Of a stretch of 64,000 nt of DNA, positions 1 through 10,156 are shown one piece after another. Each line of letters begins with the position of its first letter. Position 1 is the stretch's first letter. Source of the DNA: an uncultured Phycisphaerales bacterium (GTDB lineage Bacteria > Planctomycetota > Phycisphaerae > Phycisphaerales > UBA1924); contig CAIYWI010000023.1 of the NCBI GenBank assembly GCA_903929885.1, positions 1 to 64,000 of the forward strand, given 5' to 3'. Under the pieces are notes generated by a model. That model searched no databases and was not told where the DNA came from. It saw only the letters and a list, made by a program, of their open reading frames with translations. Both the position numbers and the translations under genes were made by a program.

Positions 1-240
<240 letters not shown>

Positions 241-422
241 CGACCACCAACCACGCGTCGTCGCGTCAGCGACGGCCTGGATGGTCGAGGGCTTGACAGT
301 CTTCGGCGCTGCATGACCGCAGCCTGCTTCTTCCGCCGCCCGCAAGGGCGTTGAGATTCGTCGTTCCGGTTGGCCGCCTCCGCGGCTCAGCCGGCACCGC
401 GGCCGAAAGGCCGTCGTGTCGG

Positions 423-535
423 ATTGTCGGTGTACATGAGCGAAGGGAAACACCTGTTCCCATCCCGAACACAGCAGTTAAGCCTTCGCTGCCGATGATA
501 CTTCTCCGAGGGAAAGTAGGTCATCGCCGACTCTT
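423..535 (+). rRNA. 5S ribosomal RNA
   Basis: Contains 'CCTGTTCCCATCCCGAACACAGCAGTTAAGCC...GCCGATGATACT...GAAAGTAGGTCATCGCCGAC', canonical 5S; terminal stem gtcggtg/catcgccgac. Boundaries approximate. Confidence 0.95.
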
Positions 536-575
536 GAACCCCGTCAGGTAAACCTGGCGGGGTTCTTTCGTTTTT
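536..575 (+). terminator. Rho-independent terminator of rRNA operon
   Basis: GAACCCCGTCAGGTAAACCTGGCGGGGTTC followed by TTTCGTTTTT directly after 5S. Confidence 0.9.
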
Positions 576-705
576 GCCCCTGCCTTTCGTGTAACGCCCG
601 TGTCGCCGCCACGTACCACCTGCGAGAGATCTCGCGTCCATGCCCCGTTCGCGCCCGGGTGTTCCGGTGCGCCTCCAGGCCGTCGTGGTGCGATCGGAGG
701 TTCTC

Positions 706-2046
706 ATGCTTCGATTGGCTTCAGTCGTCTGTGCGTCCGCCCTCGCGTTCTCGGCCGGCGCGCAGTGCGTGCCCGCGTGGGACTATTCCCTGTCCGTGCC
801 GGGCGCTCCGAGCGGGTATGTCGGCGCACTCGCCACATTCCAGGGCGATCTGATCGCGAGCGGTTCGTTCACCTCCATGGGCGGAGTCGCCAACACGCAG
901 TACCTTGCCCGATTCAACCGCTCGGCGGGCGCCTGGGAACCCATGGGCGGCGGCATCGGCGCGGGCATCAGCAACGCCTTCGGCACTTCCTTCGCCGAAT
1001 TCGGCGGTGACTTGTACGTCGGCGGATTCTTCGCCGAGACTGTCGGCGTTCCCGGCACCAAGAGCATCGCCCGTTGGGACGGCACCGACTTCCATTCCCT
1101 CGGCACCGGATGGGGCTTCGAGACCGTGAACGCCGTGTGGTCGCTTCTGGCCACCGATGCCATCGGCGGGCAGAATCGCCTCTACATCGGTGGCGGGTTC
1201 GATGCCATCGCAGGCCAGCCCGCGGGCTGCATCGCCTCATGGGACGGGACCACCCTCACCCCGCTCGCCTCCTCCATGACGCTGGTGGGCATCAACCCGC
1301 TGGTCACGTGCATGGCGGTCTTCGATGACGAGCAGGGCGGCGGACCACAACTCTACATCGGCGGACGCTTCTCGGCGGTCAACGGCGTGCCGGCCAACAT
1401 GATCGCCCGCTGGAACGGTTCGACCTGGTCCGCCGTCGGCACCAACCTTGCACCTCGAAATGCCGCAGCCGAGATCGATGCCATGCTCGTCCACGATGAT
1501 GGCACCGGCGCTGCGCTGTACGTCGGCGGGACCAATCTTCGCCTCAACGGCGACGGCATCAATCGCGCCACCGCCAAGTGGAACGGAACCACATGGACCG
1601 CTGTCGGGCAGCCCTTGACCGGCCGAACCTGGTCGCTCGTTTCCTTCGATGACGGCACAGGCTCCCGGCTCTACGCGGGCGGCACGCAGGCCGCCGTCGG
1701 CTACTTCTACCGCCTCGAGGGTGGTACATGGACCGCTGTCGGCGGCGGCGCCGGCGCCCAGGTCGTCAAGTTGCTCGTCGAGGGCAACCGCATGCACATG
1801 GGCGGCTCGTTCACCACCGCGGGCGGCCAGACCGCCAACCGCATCGCCGCTCGAACCTCCTGCATCGTCGTGTGCGGCTGCGCGGCGGACTTCAACGACG
1901 ACGGCGGCGTCGATGGTGCCGATGTGTCCGCCTTCTTCGAGGCCTGGGAGTCCTCCACCGGTTGCTCGGATGTCAACGACGACGGCGGCATCGACGGAAG
2001 CGACGTCAGCGAGTTCTTCTCGCTGTGGGAGTCCGGCGGCTGCTGA
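706..2046 (+). CDS. Secreted beta-propeller-like protein with C-terminal GC-type dockerin domain
   Basis: Signal peptide MLRLASVVCASALAFSAGAQ; repeated 'LYIGG.F....G..A..IA.WDG..W..' blades; C-term CAADFNDDGGVDGADVSAFFEAW...SDVNDDGGIDGSDVSEFFSLWESGGC. Confidence 0.85.
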   Translation: MLRLASVVCASALAFSAGAQCVPAWDYSLSVPGAPSGYVGALATFQGDLIASGSFTSMGGVANTQYLARFNRSAGAWEPMGGGIGAGISNAFGTSFAEFGGDLYVGGFFAETVGVPGTKSIARWDGTDFHSLGTGWGFETVNAVWSLLATDAIGGQNRLYIGGGFDAIAGQPAGCIASWDGTTLTPLASSMTLVGINPLVTCMAVFDDEQGGGPQLYIGGRFSAVNGVPANMIARWNGSTWSAVGTNLAPRNAAAEIDAMLVHDDGTGAALYVGGTNLRLNGDGINRATAKWNGTTWTAVGQPLTGRTWSLVSFDDGTGSRLYAGGTQAAVGYFYRLEGGTWTAVGGGAGAQVVKLLVEGNRMHMGGSFTTAGGQTANRIAARTSCIVVCGCAADFNDDGGVDGADVSAFFEAWESSTGCSDVNDDGGIDGSDVSEFFSLWESGGC

Positions 2047-2123
2047 ACTCGCCCGACGGGCGCTCATGGTCGCCCGGTGCGGCGACTGTCCAGACCCTCG
2101 CGAGATGCAACGTTCCGACATGC

Positions 2124-2157
2124 ACAACGCCCCGGCGACTGGTCGCCGGGGCGTTGT
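2124..2157. terminator. Bidirectional stem-loop between convergent genes
   Basis: ACAACGCCCCGGCGAC-TG-GTCGCCGGGGCGTTGT, perfect inverted repeat between the stops of the + and - genes. Confidence 0.75.
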
Positions 2158-2184
2158 CGTGTGCACGTGGAGCGAATCGACCTT

Positions 2185-2850
2185 TCAGCGCCGACGACGC
2201 GTGGCGGCCAGCCCGCCCAGCCCAAGAAGCGCCAACGACGACGGGGAGGGGATGAACGTGTACTCATAGCACACGCGCACGCTGGCCGAGGCAAACGTCT
2301 CGAAGAGCAGCAGCAGGTTGCCGGCTCCCGAGCCCGAACTCGTGCCCGTCGCGCTGACCGGCAGCGAAATCGTGTCTCCCGGCGCCGAGGCGGTGAAGAG
2401 CGCGATGTCGGCCGCGGCAGCCGACGAACTGGTCGCCAGCGCACTGCCCGACAGGCCCGTGTACGACTTGCCGGAACTCCCGCCGAAGTCGACGATGCCG
2501 TCGTACGCCGCGACCGTGTCGATGTTGTTGACCACGGGAATCGCGACGCTCAGCAGTGACGCATCCGGCCGCGTGAGCGCGATCGAGGCCGAGAGCGAGG
2601 TCGTGATCGTGGTGCTTGCGGCATCGAGACTCTCGAACGACACGTTGCCACTCACCTGGCCGATGATCCGCCACCGAACGCGGACCAAATTGCCCACGGT
2701 CGGATCGAACTTGGGGATGGTCACCGAGGCGCCCCAGTTCGTCCGCTGGGACGAGAGCGACACGTCATGGCATACTTGGCCGCCGGGACTCGCCAACGCC
2801 GGTGCGGCAAGCAACAACGCCGCGAACGCGGCAGGCATCTTCGTCTTCAT
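2185..2850 (-). CDS. Secreted protein with PEP-CTERM-type sorting signal (possibly choice-of-anchor E domain)
   Basis: Signal peptide MKTKMPAAFAALLLAAPALA; C-terminus IPSPSSLALLGLGGLAATRRRR resembles a PEP-CTERM anchor. Confidence 0.75.
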   Translation of the reverse strand: MKTKMPAAFAALLLAAPALASPGGQVCHDVSLSSQRTNWGASVTIPKFDPTVGNLVRVRWRIIGQVSGNVSFESLDAASTTITTSLSASIALTRPDASLLSVAIPVVNNIDTVAAYDGIVDFGGSSGKSYTGLSGSALATSSSAAAADIALFTASAPGDTISLPVSATGTSSGSGAGNLLLLFETFASASVRVCYEYTFIPSPSSLALLGLGGLAATRRRR

Positions 2851-3204
2851 CTCTCGTCTCCTCCGCAACCCGCCTTGTCGCAGCATGCGCCGCGCCGGTG
2901 CGTCGGGGGCCTCCGTGCCGCTCGGAAACGAGCGATCGAGCCGCCGTCGTGGCGAAGCGCAAGATGCTGGAAAATAGCGTCTTGCAGGCGGAGCATAAAT
3001 GCGAACGTCCTCCCTGTCAATCCGGGACGGATCGGAATGGCCGAAATTGGCAGACGCGACGCCGTCTCCTCGCCCGCTAACGTGGCCGGTGTCGAACGCG
3101 CGGTTCTCGGTCGTCCGGCGCCGAGCCGCGGCGAACCCGCGACCAGCCGACTCGCGGTCGACCGTGCGTTGTGATTCGCGGACCCGTCCCTATTCTCACG
3201 CCAG

Positions 3205-4920
3205 ATGATCCCCGCGTCTCTCGCCGTGGCTTCCATCCTCCTCGCGACCGGCGGCGGTCCGTGGGACGAACGCATCACCGCGCTGGCGACAGCCCGCGCC
3301 GGCGTGGTCGTCGAGACCCTGGGTGACAGCACTGGCGGTACGCCACTACGCGTGGTCCGCGTCGGGCCTGCATCGGGCACCGGTGATTCGGTTCTGCCCA
3401 TGTTGCTGGTGGTCGCCGGTGCCGACGCGAGCCACGCCACCGGCGTCGAGGTGGCCGTGGGGCTTGCCGAATCGCTCGCGGCCAATCCGCCGGCATGGCT
3501 CAATGAAATGGAAGTGGCGATCGTTCCGTGCCTCAACCCTGATGCATTCGCCGCTCGCTCCCCGCTGATCGAGGGCGGACGCCTGCCGCAACCTGTCGAC
3601 GCCGACAAGGATGGTCGTGTCGACGAGGATGGAGGCGATGATCTTGACGGGGACGGGATGGTGCTCGCGATGCGGGTGCGAACCCCATCGCCCGCCACCG
3701 GATTGACCGCGACGCTTTGCGACGATCCGGAGTGGCCCGGATTGATGCGAGGCCCCGATGCGACCAAGGGCGAAGTGGCGACGTGGGCCGTGCTCGTCGA
3801 GGGGCGAGACGACGACGGCGACGGTCGCTTCAACGAGGACGGGCGAGGCGGTGCGGCGGGCGGAGGAATCGACCTCGATCGGCAGTGGCCGGCCTCGTGG
3901 CCCGAGTTCGAGGACGGCGCGGGCCGCCGCCCGCTTCAAACGCCCGAAACCCGCTTGCTTGCGGAATGGTGCCTGGGGCGGGGCCAACTCGCGGGCGTCT
4001 TGGTCTTCGGTCGCCATGACACGCTGGTCTCGATTCCGGAACCGGGCAAGATGGAGGTGTCGGGAAGCGTGCCTCAAGGCATTGCGGAGGCCGACAAGTG
4101 GATCTGGGAACTCCTGAGCGGCCGCTTCAAGGACGTGAGCGGCATCAACGAGTCGCCTACCGCCGACCTGCGAGGATCGTTCGTGCTTTGGGCATCGTCG
4201 CATCTGGGACTGATCTCGATGGGCACGCCGGTGTGGGTGCGCCCCGATCTGGTGAAGCCCGAGCGACGCGGCGAGAAGACCCCGCCCCCCGAGACGTTGC
4301 CCGTCCCGGCGGAAGTGACGCCGCCGAAGCCCGACGTTCCTGAAGCCAAGACGGATGAAGCCCGGTGGTTGCGTCACTTCGCCGAGCGTGCATCGCGGGG
4401 CGGCGGTCCCGGCTTCGTGGCGTGGAAACCCTTCACCCATCCGCAACTCGGACCGGTGGAGATCGGCGGGTTCGTTCCCGGCGCGAAGGCGAATGCGCCT
4501 GCGACGGAGGTGCCGAGACTGGTGGCCCAGCAGGCCACGTTCATCGGCGAATATGCCTCGCTGTTGCCCAGGATCAACGAGCGGGCTTGGGCCACGCGCC
4601 TCGCGCCGGGGCTGTGGAGGATCGATGCGAGGGTGACCAACGAGGGGCGTTTGCCGACGCGAACGTCGATGGGCGTCAAGGCGAGGTGGCGACCGCCGAC
4701 GCTTGTGGCCATCGATGTCGACGTGGCGTCGCTGCTTTCGGGCCCGCGCGTGCACCGGCTGGAGACGATCGCCGCGGGCGGCTTCGCCGACGCATCGTGG
4801 ACGGTGCGGGCCGACGATGGGGGGGTGCTGAAGGTGAAGGTGTCGGACCCCGTCCGGGGTGAGCGAGTGATCGAGGTGTCCCTGTCCGCGGCGGCGGCTG
4901 AAACCGGAGGCAGGCCATGA
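3205..4920 (+). CDS. M14 carboxypeptidase-like protein, probably catalytically degenerate
   Basis: Parallel layout to the following M14 gene (NPDA, DADKDGRVDEDGGDDLDGDG insert, DLDRQWPASWPEFE) but the HxxE zinc motif reads HATG and the C-terminal catalytic Glu region reads GTPVW. Confidence 0.7.
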   Translation: MIPASLAVASILLATGGGPWDERITALATARAGVVVETLGDSTGGTPLRVVRVGPASGTGDSVLPMLLVVAGADASHATGVEVAVGLAESLAANPPAWLNEMEVAIVPCLNPDAFAARSPLIEGGRLPQPVDADKDGRVDEDGGDDLDGDGMVLAMRVRTPSPATGLTATLCDDPEWPGLMRGPDATKGEVATWAVLVEGRDDDGDGRFNEDGRGGAAGGGIDLDRQWPASWPEFEDGAGRRPLQTPETRLLAEWCLGRGQLAGVLVFGRHDTLVSIPEPGKMEVSGSVPQGIAEADKWIWELLSGRFKDVSGINESPTADLRGSFVLWASSHLGLISMGTPVWVRPDLVKPERRGEKTPPPETLPVPAEVTPPKPDVPEAKTDEARWLRHFAERASRGGGPGFVAWKPFTHPQLGPVEIGGFVPGAKANAPATEVPRLVAQQATFIGEYASLLPRINERAWATRLAPGLWRIDARVTNEGRLPTRTSMGVKARWRPPTLVAIDVDVASLLSGPRVHRLETIAAGGFADASWTVRADDGGVLKVKVSDPVRGERVIEVSLSAAAAETGGRP

Positions 4921-6650
4921 AGTTCGTCGAGCGTCTGGCGTCGTGCCTCGTGCTGACCGCGTCGGCGGCCTCGGCCTGGTCGCAGCCCGACCTGCCGTCG
5001 AAGGTGCCGCTGAACTTCGATCGATACCGCTCGGTGGAGGAGATCAACCGGGCGATGAGGGACATCGCGGCGGCCTACCCGGATCTGTGCGTGCTGACCC
5101 GCATCGGCGTCAGTCTCGAGGGGCGCGACCTTCTTGTGCTCACGATCGGGAACTCGAAGCAAGCGTCGATGTCCGACAAGCCGGCGATGTGGATCGACGG
5201 CGCGGTTCACGCCAACGAGATCCAGGCGGCGGAGACGGTGCTTTACACGGCGTGGTACCTGACCAAGGCGTATGGATCGAACCGACCGCTGACGGAGTTG
5301 GTCGATCGCTGCTCGTTCCACTTGATGCCGCTGGTGAATCCCGACAATCGCGACGTGTGGCTCGAGGGGCCCGCCACGCCGAACACGCAGCGATCGAACC
5401 GTCGTCCGGTCGACCAGGATCGGGACGGGCAGATCGACGAGGACGGCCCGGACGATCTCGACGGGGACGGCAGCATCACGCAGATGTGGAAGCGCGACCC
5501 GCTGGGTCGGTGGGAGCGAGACGTCGCCGACCCGCGGATCTTCCGACGCGTGAACGCCGATCGGCCCGCGGGGGGGTGGACGCTGCTGGGCGAGGAGGGG
5601 CTCGACAACGACGGCGACGGCGCGATCAACGAGGATCCGGCGGGCGGCGACGACATGAATCGCAACTGGCCGGCGGGCTGGCTTCCGGAGTTCGTGCAGG
5701 GTGGCGCGGGGCCCTTCCCGCTCTCGGCGCCCGAGACGCGGGCGGTGGCGGACTTCATCGAGCAGCGTCCCAACATCGTGGCGGTGCAGTCGTACCACAA
5801 CACCGGTGGCATGATCCTCCGCGGCCCCGGCGCGGAGCATCGAAACTGGGCATATCCGGCCGCGGACGTTCGCGTCTACGACCAACTGGCAGCGGTGGGG
5901 GAGCAACTGCTCCCGTACTACCGCTCCATGGTGATTCATCGCGACCTGTACACGGTGCACGGCGGGTTCGTCAACTGGACCGCCGAATCGCTCGGCATCT
6001 ACTCCTTCACGAACGAGTTGTGGACGCCGGCGAAGTTCTTCCAGCGTGACCGCACGCAGCCCGACGAGACGCAGCAATGGCTCTGGCGCGATCGGATGGC
6101 CTTCGGCCAGCTCTTCACCGAGCATCGCGAGATCGAGCACCCGACGCTGGGCGCGGTGCTGGTGGGCGGGTTGAACAAGTGGTCGAGCCGCGTCACGCCC
6201 ACCTTCATGCTGTCCGAGGAGTGTCACCGCAACTTCGCCTTCACGATGTTCCATGCGGATCACGCCCCCAGACTGTCGCTGGCGAGGCATGAGGTCAAGG
6301 CCGTCGGTCCTTCGCTCTGGCAACTCACCGTCGAGATCGTCAACGATCGCATCATGCCCACCCGCAGCGAAGTCGCTCGCGACAAGGGCATCGGCACGCC
6401 CGATCTCGTGACGGTCTCGCCTCGTGGCGGGCGCGTCGCGGCGGCCTTCGTCATGGACGGCTGGTTCGATCGCTCGCCCTCGCCCGTTCGCAGCGAGCCG
6501 GCGCGAGTGCAACTGCCCGGCGGCGTCCCGGGCCGGGGCGGCGTCACGCTTCGGTTCCTGGTCGAGGGCGAGTCGAGCCTGCCCGTCGAGGTGCGGCATG
6601 TCTCGGAGAAGGCGACCGATCTGGTCGCCACCCTGACGCTCGCGCCGTGA
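4917..6650 (+). CDS. M14 family zinc carboxypeptidase, secreted
   Basis: HANE zinc motif, NPDN, MNRNWPAGW, SYHNTGG, FTNELW; N-terminal signal peptide; ATGA overlap with upstream gene. Confidence 0.85.
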   Translation: MKFVERLASCLVLTASAASAWSQPDLPSKVPLNFDRYRSVEEINRAMRDIAAAYPDLCVLTRIGVSLEGRDLLVLTIGNSKQASMSDKPAMWIDGAVHANEIQAAETVLYTAWYLTKAYGSNRPLTELVDRCSFHLMPLVNPDNRDVWLEGPATPNTQRSNRRPVDQDRDGQIDEDGPDDLDGDGSITQMWKRDPLGRWERDVADPRIFRRVNADRPAGGWTLLGEEGLDNDGDGAINEDPAGGDDMNRNWPAGWLPEFVQGGAGPFPLSAPETRAVADFIEQRPNIVAVQSYHNTGGMILRGPGAEHRNWAYPAADVRVYDQLAAVGEQLLPYYRSMVIHRDLYTVHGGFVNWTAESLGIYSFTNELWTPAKFFQRDRTQPDETQQWLWRDRMAFGQLFTEHREIEHPTLGAVLVGGLNKWSSRVTPTFMLSEECHRNFAFTMFHADHAPRLSLARHEVKAVGPSLWQLTVEIVNDRIMPTRSEVARDKGIGTPDLVTVSPRGGRVAAAFVMDGWFDRSPSPVRSEPARVQLPGGVPGRGGVTLRFLVEGESSLPVEVRHVSEKATDLVATLTLAP

Positions 6651-6687
6651 TCGGGGCGGGGCCCGACACCCCGCCGGGCCGCTACGC

Positions 6688-7722
6688 TTGGTCGTGACCA
6701 CCGACCCCACGGTCGACGATCAGGCGCGGCGGACTCGCCCTCCCGAGGCGGACGCCTCGATCTATCTCCACCCGCAGACGCTCGCTCGCCTCGCGAGCTT
6801 CGAGCTTCGCGCCAAGATGATCGTCGAGGGACTCTCGACGGGCACGCACCGATCGCCGTTTCAGGGCTTGAGCGTCGAGTTCGCCCAGCACCGCGCCTAT
6901 GCGCCCGGCGACGACCTTCGCCACCTCGACTGGAAGGTCTTCGCCCGCACCGACAAGCTCCAGATCAAGCAGCACCAGCAGGAGACCAACCTCGATCTCG
7001 TCGTGCTGGTCGACGCCTCCGGATCGATGGCCTACGGCTCTCGCTCGTTCGAGGACGCCAGCGGCGAGGGCATCAAGACCAGTTACGACGGCCGTGCGCA
7101 GTGGAGCAAGTTCGATCACGCCACCGCCGTCGCCGCCGCCATCGCCTACATCACGCTCAAGCAGGGCGATCGCGTGGGGCTGGCGGTCTACGCGGACGAG
7201 ATCCGGGCTCTGGTGCGAAGGTCCAGCAGTCAAGGCACCTGGCGGCAGATCGTCGGCGCGCTGAGCGTCCATCCCGTCGACCCCCAGAACAGGTCCCGCC
7301 AGACGCACCTGGCTCGCACCGTCGATCAGGTGCTCGGCAAGATCACCAACCGCTGCATCATCGCCATCGTGTCGGACTTCTTCGTCGAGGTCGACGAGTT
7401 CCGCGACGCGCTGGCGAGGTTCAAGCACGCGGGGCACGACGTCATCGCCTTCCAGGTGCTCGATCGCGACGAGGAGGAGTTCGACTTCGCCGACGCGGCC
7501 CCCTTCGAGGGGCTCGAGGGCGAGGCCGCCCTCCGCATCGATCCCCGTTCGCTTCGCGCCGCGTATCTCGAGGCCTTCAGGTCGCACCAGTCCGCCATCG
7601 AACGCATCGCTCGCGGCATGGGGTTCGACTACCAGCGAGTCAGCACCCATGAATGGCTGGGGCCCACGCTCGCCGCCTTCGTCGCTCGCCGCAATGCGGT
7701 GATGAAGCACAAGGGACGCTGA
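6688..7722 (+). CDS. DUF58 domain-containing protein (VWA-like)
   Basis: GLSVEFAQHRAYAPGDDLRHLDWKVFARTDKLQIKQHQQETNLDLVVLVDASGSM is typical of DUF58; TTG or downstream GTG start. Confidence 0.9.
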   Translation: MVVTTDPTVDDQARRTRPPEADASIYLHPQTLARLASFELRAKMIVEGLSTGTHRSPFQGLSVEFAQHRAYAPGDDLRHLDWKVFARTDKLQIKQHQQETNLDLVVLVDASGSMAYGSRSFEDASGEGIKTSYDGRAQWSKFDHATAVAAAIAYITLKQGDRVGLAVYADEIRALVRRSSSQGTWRQIVGALSVHPVDPQNRSRQTHLARTVDQVLGKITNRCIIAIVSDFFVEVDEFRDALARFKHAGHDVIAFQVLDRDEEEFDFADAAPFEGLEGEAALRIDPRSLRAAYLEAFRSHQSAIERIARGMGFDYQRVSTHEWLGPTLAAFVARRNAVMKHKGR

Positions 7723-7762
7723 CGCTCGCTCCCTGCACCCGCGCCCGAACTACCATCGTCCG

Positions 7763-10156
7763 GTGTCGTTCCTGAATCCCACCCTCGCCTGGGCAGGGCT
7801 GCTGTGCGTGATGATCCCCATCATCATCCACCTGCTCATGCGCCGCCGCCGTCGGCCGGTGCCGTGGGCCGCCATGCGATTCATCATCGAGGCCTACCGC
7901 CGCCAGCGGCGCAGGATGAATCTCGAGCAGTTCCTGCTGCTGGCCGCGAGGTGCCTGCTGGTGGCCCTCGTCGCGGTCGCCGTCGGCAAGCCCGTGCTCG
8001 GCGAGGTCGGCACGATCGGCGCCCGCGGGCCTCGCACGCTGCACCTGCTGGTCGACACCAGTCTGGCGGCGGGCGTGACGCCCGTGGAAAGCCAGAAGCC
8101 CGAGTCGGCCTTGATCAAGGAGTCGGCCCTCGCCGCGATCGACGAACTCGATGCCGCCCGCGGCGATCGGGTGTCGATCATCGCCGTCGGCGCTCCGGCG
8201 CAGGCGATCGTCCTGCCGCCGACTTCCGAAATGGCCGCCGCTCGCCAGATCATCAAGGACTTGCCCCAGACCCACGCCAGGGCGGACTGGTCCGAGGCGA
8301 TGCGAGTGCTCCGCGACGCCCTCGCGCGGCCCGAGGCCGCCGGGTCGGAGCAGGTCGTCGGCTTGATCAGTTCGTGGCGGTCCGGGTGCTTCGACGCCGA
8401 CTCCACCTTGCCGTCGTTGGGCACCGAGGCCGCACCCGCGCCGCTCGTGCTGGCGACCCCTCCGGCATCGACCGTCGTCGACAATGTCGGCATCGTCGCC
8501 GTGGAGCCCGCGCGGGCCGTCATGATGGCGGCCGCCGCCGGCGGGGGTGGTGCAGAGCCCGGCGGCATGCCCGTCCGCGTCCTGCTCCGCCGCACCGGTC
8601 CGGGCGCCGCGTCGACCGCCACCACCATGCTCTCGGTTCGTGCCGTGCCCGCCTCGGGTCGAGGCGTCCCCGGCGAAGAGGCCAGGCAGGTGGTTCAGTG
8701 GAACGCGGGTCAGGACGAAGTGCAGACGTTCGTCACGATCTCGCCGCCCCCGGTCGATCGTTCCACGTCCGAGGAGCGGCCCGGCGTCTTCGTCGTTGCC
8801 TCGATCGATGCCGACTCGCTCCCGCCCGACAACCGAGCGATCGCCGCCGTGCAGATTCGCGAGCGGCTCGACGTGGCCTTGGTCGTGCCGCCGGGCGGCA
8901 ACGCGTCGCTGGCCGCCGGCGGCGACCTGAGTTCGTACCAGCCCCACGACTGGATCGCCCTGGCCCTTTCGCCGCGAGGCGACTTTTCGCTGCGTCGTCG
9001 CCAGTCCGGCGAACTTCGCGTGCAGATCGTTGATCCGCAGCAGGGCATCGCCCCGAGCGTGAAGGCCGGCGGCGCAGGACGCGGTGCGGGGGTGCTGGGC
9101 GGCATCGACGCCGTGATCCTGCCCAGGCCGGACCTGCTCGAACCGGCCGCATGGCGAGCCGTTCGCGAAGCGCTTGACGCGGGGGCGTTGGTCGTGCTCA
9201 CGCCGCCCATCGGCGAGGCGACCCAGCGATGGACCGAGGAGGTGCGATCCTCGCTCGGCATCGATTGGTCGATCGCCCGCGACGTGACGTTGCTGGAGAC
9301 GCCGTCGACTTGTGCGCCCGGCAGCGCGTCGGCGGGCCTGCTCGGGCAGATCGCCTCGGAACTCCCCGAACTGGCGAGGTCGGTCACCGTCACCCGCCTG
9401 CTCGAGGTGCGACCGGGCTCCGAAGGAATGGACACGCTCTTGGTCGACGCGTCGGGGCGTCCGCTGGTGGTCGCCACGGTCGCGGGCGCGGCCGGCGAGG
9501 CGACGCCGCGTCGAGGCACCCTCGTGCTCTTCGCCTCGGCCGTGGATCTCGCATGGACGGATCTCCCCGCCCGCCCGCTCATGGTGCCGCTGCTGCAGGA
9601 ATTGGTTCGGCAAGGCATCAGCCGCGGCGTGGGCATGCCAGCGATGGCGGCAGGCATGCCACTGTCGGCCCTGATGCCTGCCGAGGCCGCCGATCTTGAG
9701 CGGGTGCCGGCGGTGTCGGGCGAGACCGAGGGACCGCGGGTGGTGGGCATTCCCGCACGAGGGGCGACTCCGACGCCGCTCCGCACCGCGGGCGGTTGGC
9801 TCGTCCGATCGGCCGCCGGCGTCACGCTGGGGACGTTGGCGGTCAACGCGGACGCCGATGCTTCGTCGGTGGCGGTCGCCACGCGGGAACAACTGGCCAA
9901 GTGGCTGGAGCCAAGCTCGTCCCGAGTTGAATGGGCCACGTGGGGTCAGGCGAGCGGGTCGGAAGGGGCGGTGGCGGGCGGCCGCGTCGCCGGATCGGCG
10001 GCCTCGGATCGCTCGCCGCCCGTGAGTCTGCCCTTGCTGCTGGCCGCCGGCGTGATCGGTCTCTTGGAACTGGCCTTTGCGAGGTGGTTCAGCCACGCCA
10101 ACCGCGATGCCTTTGGCACGCGAGGTGGTCCGTCGAAGGGAGCGACACCCGCGTGA
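7763..10156 (+). CDS. BatA (aerotolerance N-terminal) domain membrane protein
   Basis: N-terminus SFLNPTLAWAGLLCVMIPIIIHLLMRRRRRPVPWAAMRFI; VWA-like region; C-terminal TM segment. Confidence 0.85.
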   Translation: MSFLNPTLAWAGLLCVMIPIIIHLLMRRRRRPVPWAAMRFIIEAYRRQRRRMNLEQFLLLAARCLLVALVAVAVGKPVLGEVGTIGARGPRTLHLLVDTSLAAGVTPVESQKPESALIKESALAAIDELDAARGDRVSIIAVGAPAQAIVLPPTSEMAAARQIIKDLPQTHARADWSEAMRVLRDALARPEAAGSEQVVGLISSWRSGCFDADSTLPSLGTEAAPAPLVLATPPASTVVDNVGIVAVEPARAVMMAAAAGGGGAEPGGMPVRVLLRRTGPGAASTATTMLSVRAVPASGRGVPGEEARQVVQWNAGQDEVQTFVTISPPPVDRSTSEERPGVFVVASIDADSLPPDNRAIAAVQIRERLDVALVVPPGGNASLAAGGDLSSYQPHDWIALALSPRGDFSLRRRQSGELRVQIVDPQQGIAPSVKAGGAGRGAGVLGGIDAVILPRPDLLEPAAWRAVREALDAGALVVLTPPIGEATQRWTEEVRSSLGIDWSIARDVTLLETPSTCAPGSASAGLLGQIASELPELARSVTVTRLLEVRPGSEGMDTLLVDASGRPLVVATVAGAAGEATPRRGTLVLFASAVDLAWTDLPARPLMVPLLQELVRQGISRGVGMPAMAAGMPLSALMPAEAADLERVPAVSGETEGPRVVGIPARGATPTPLRTAGGWLVRSAAGVTLGTLAVNADADASSVAVATREQLAKWLEPSSSRVEWATWGQASGSEGAVAGGRVAGSAASDRSPPVSLPLLLAAGVIGLLELAFARWFSHANRDAFGTRGGPSKGATPA

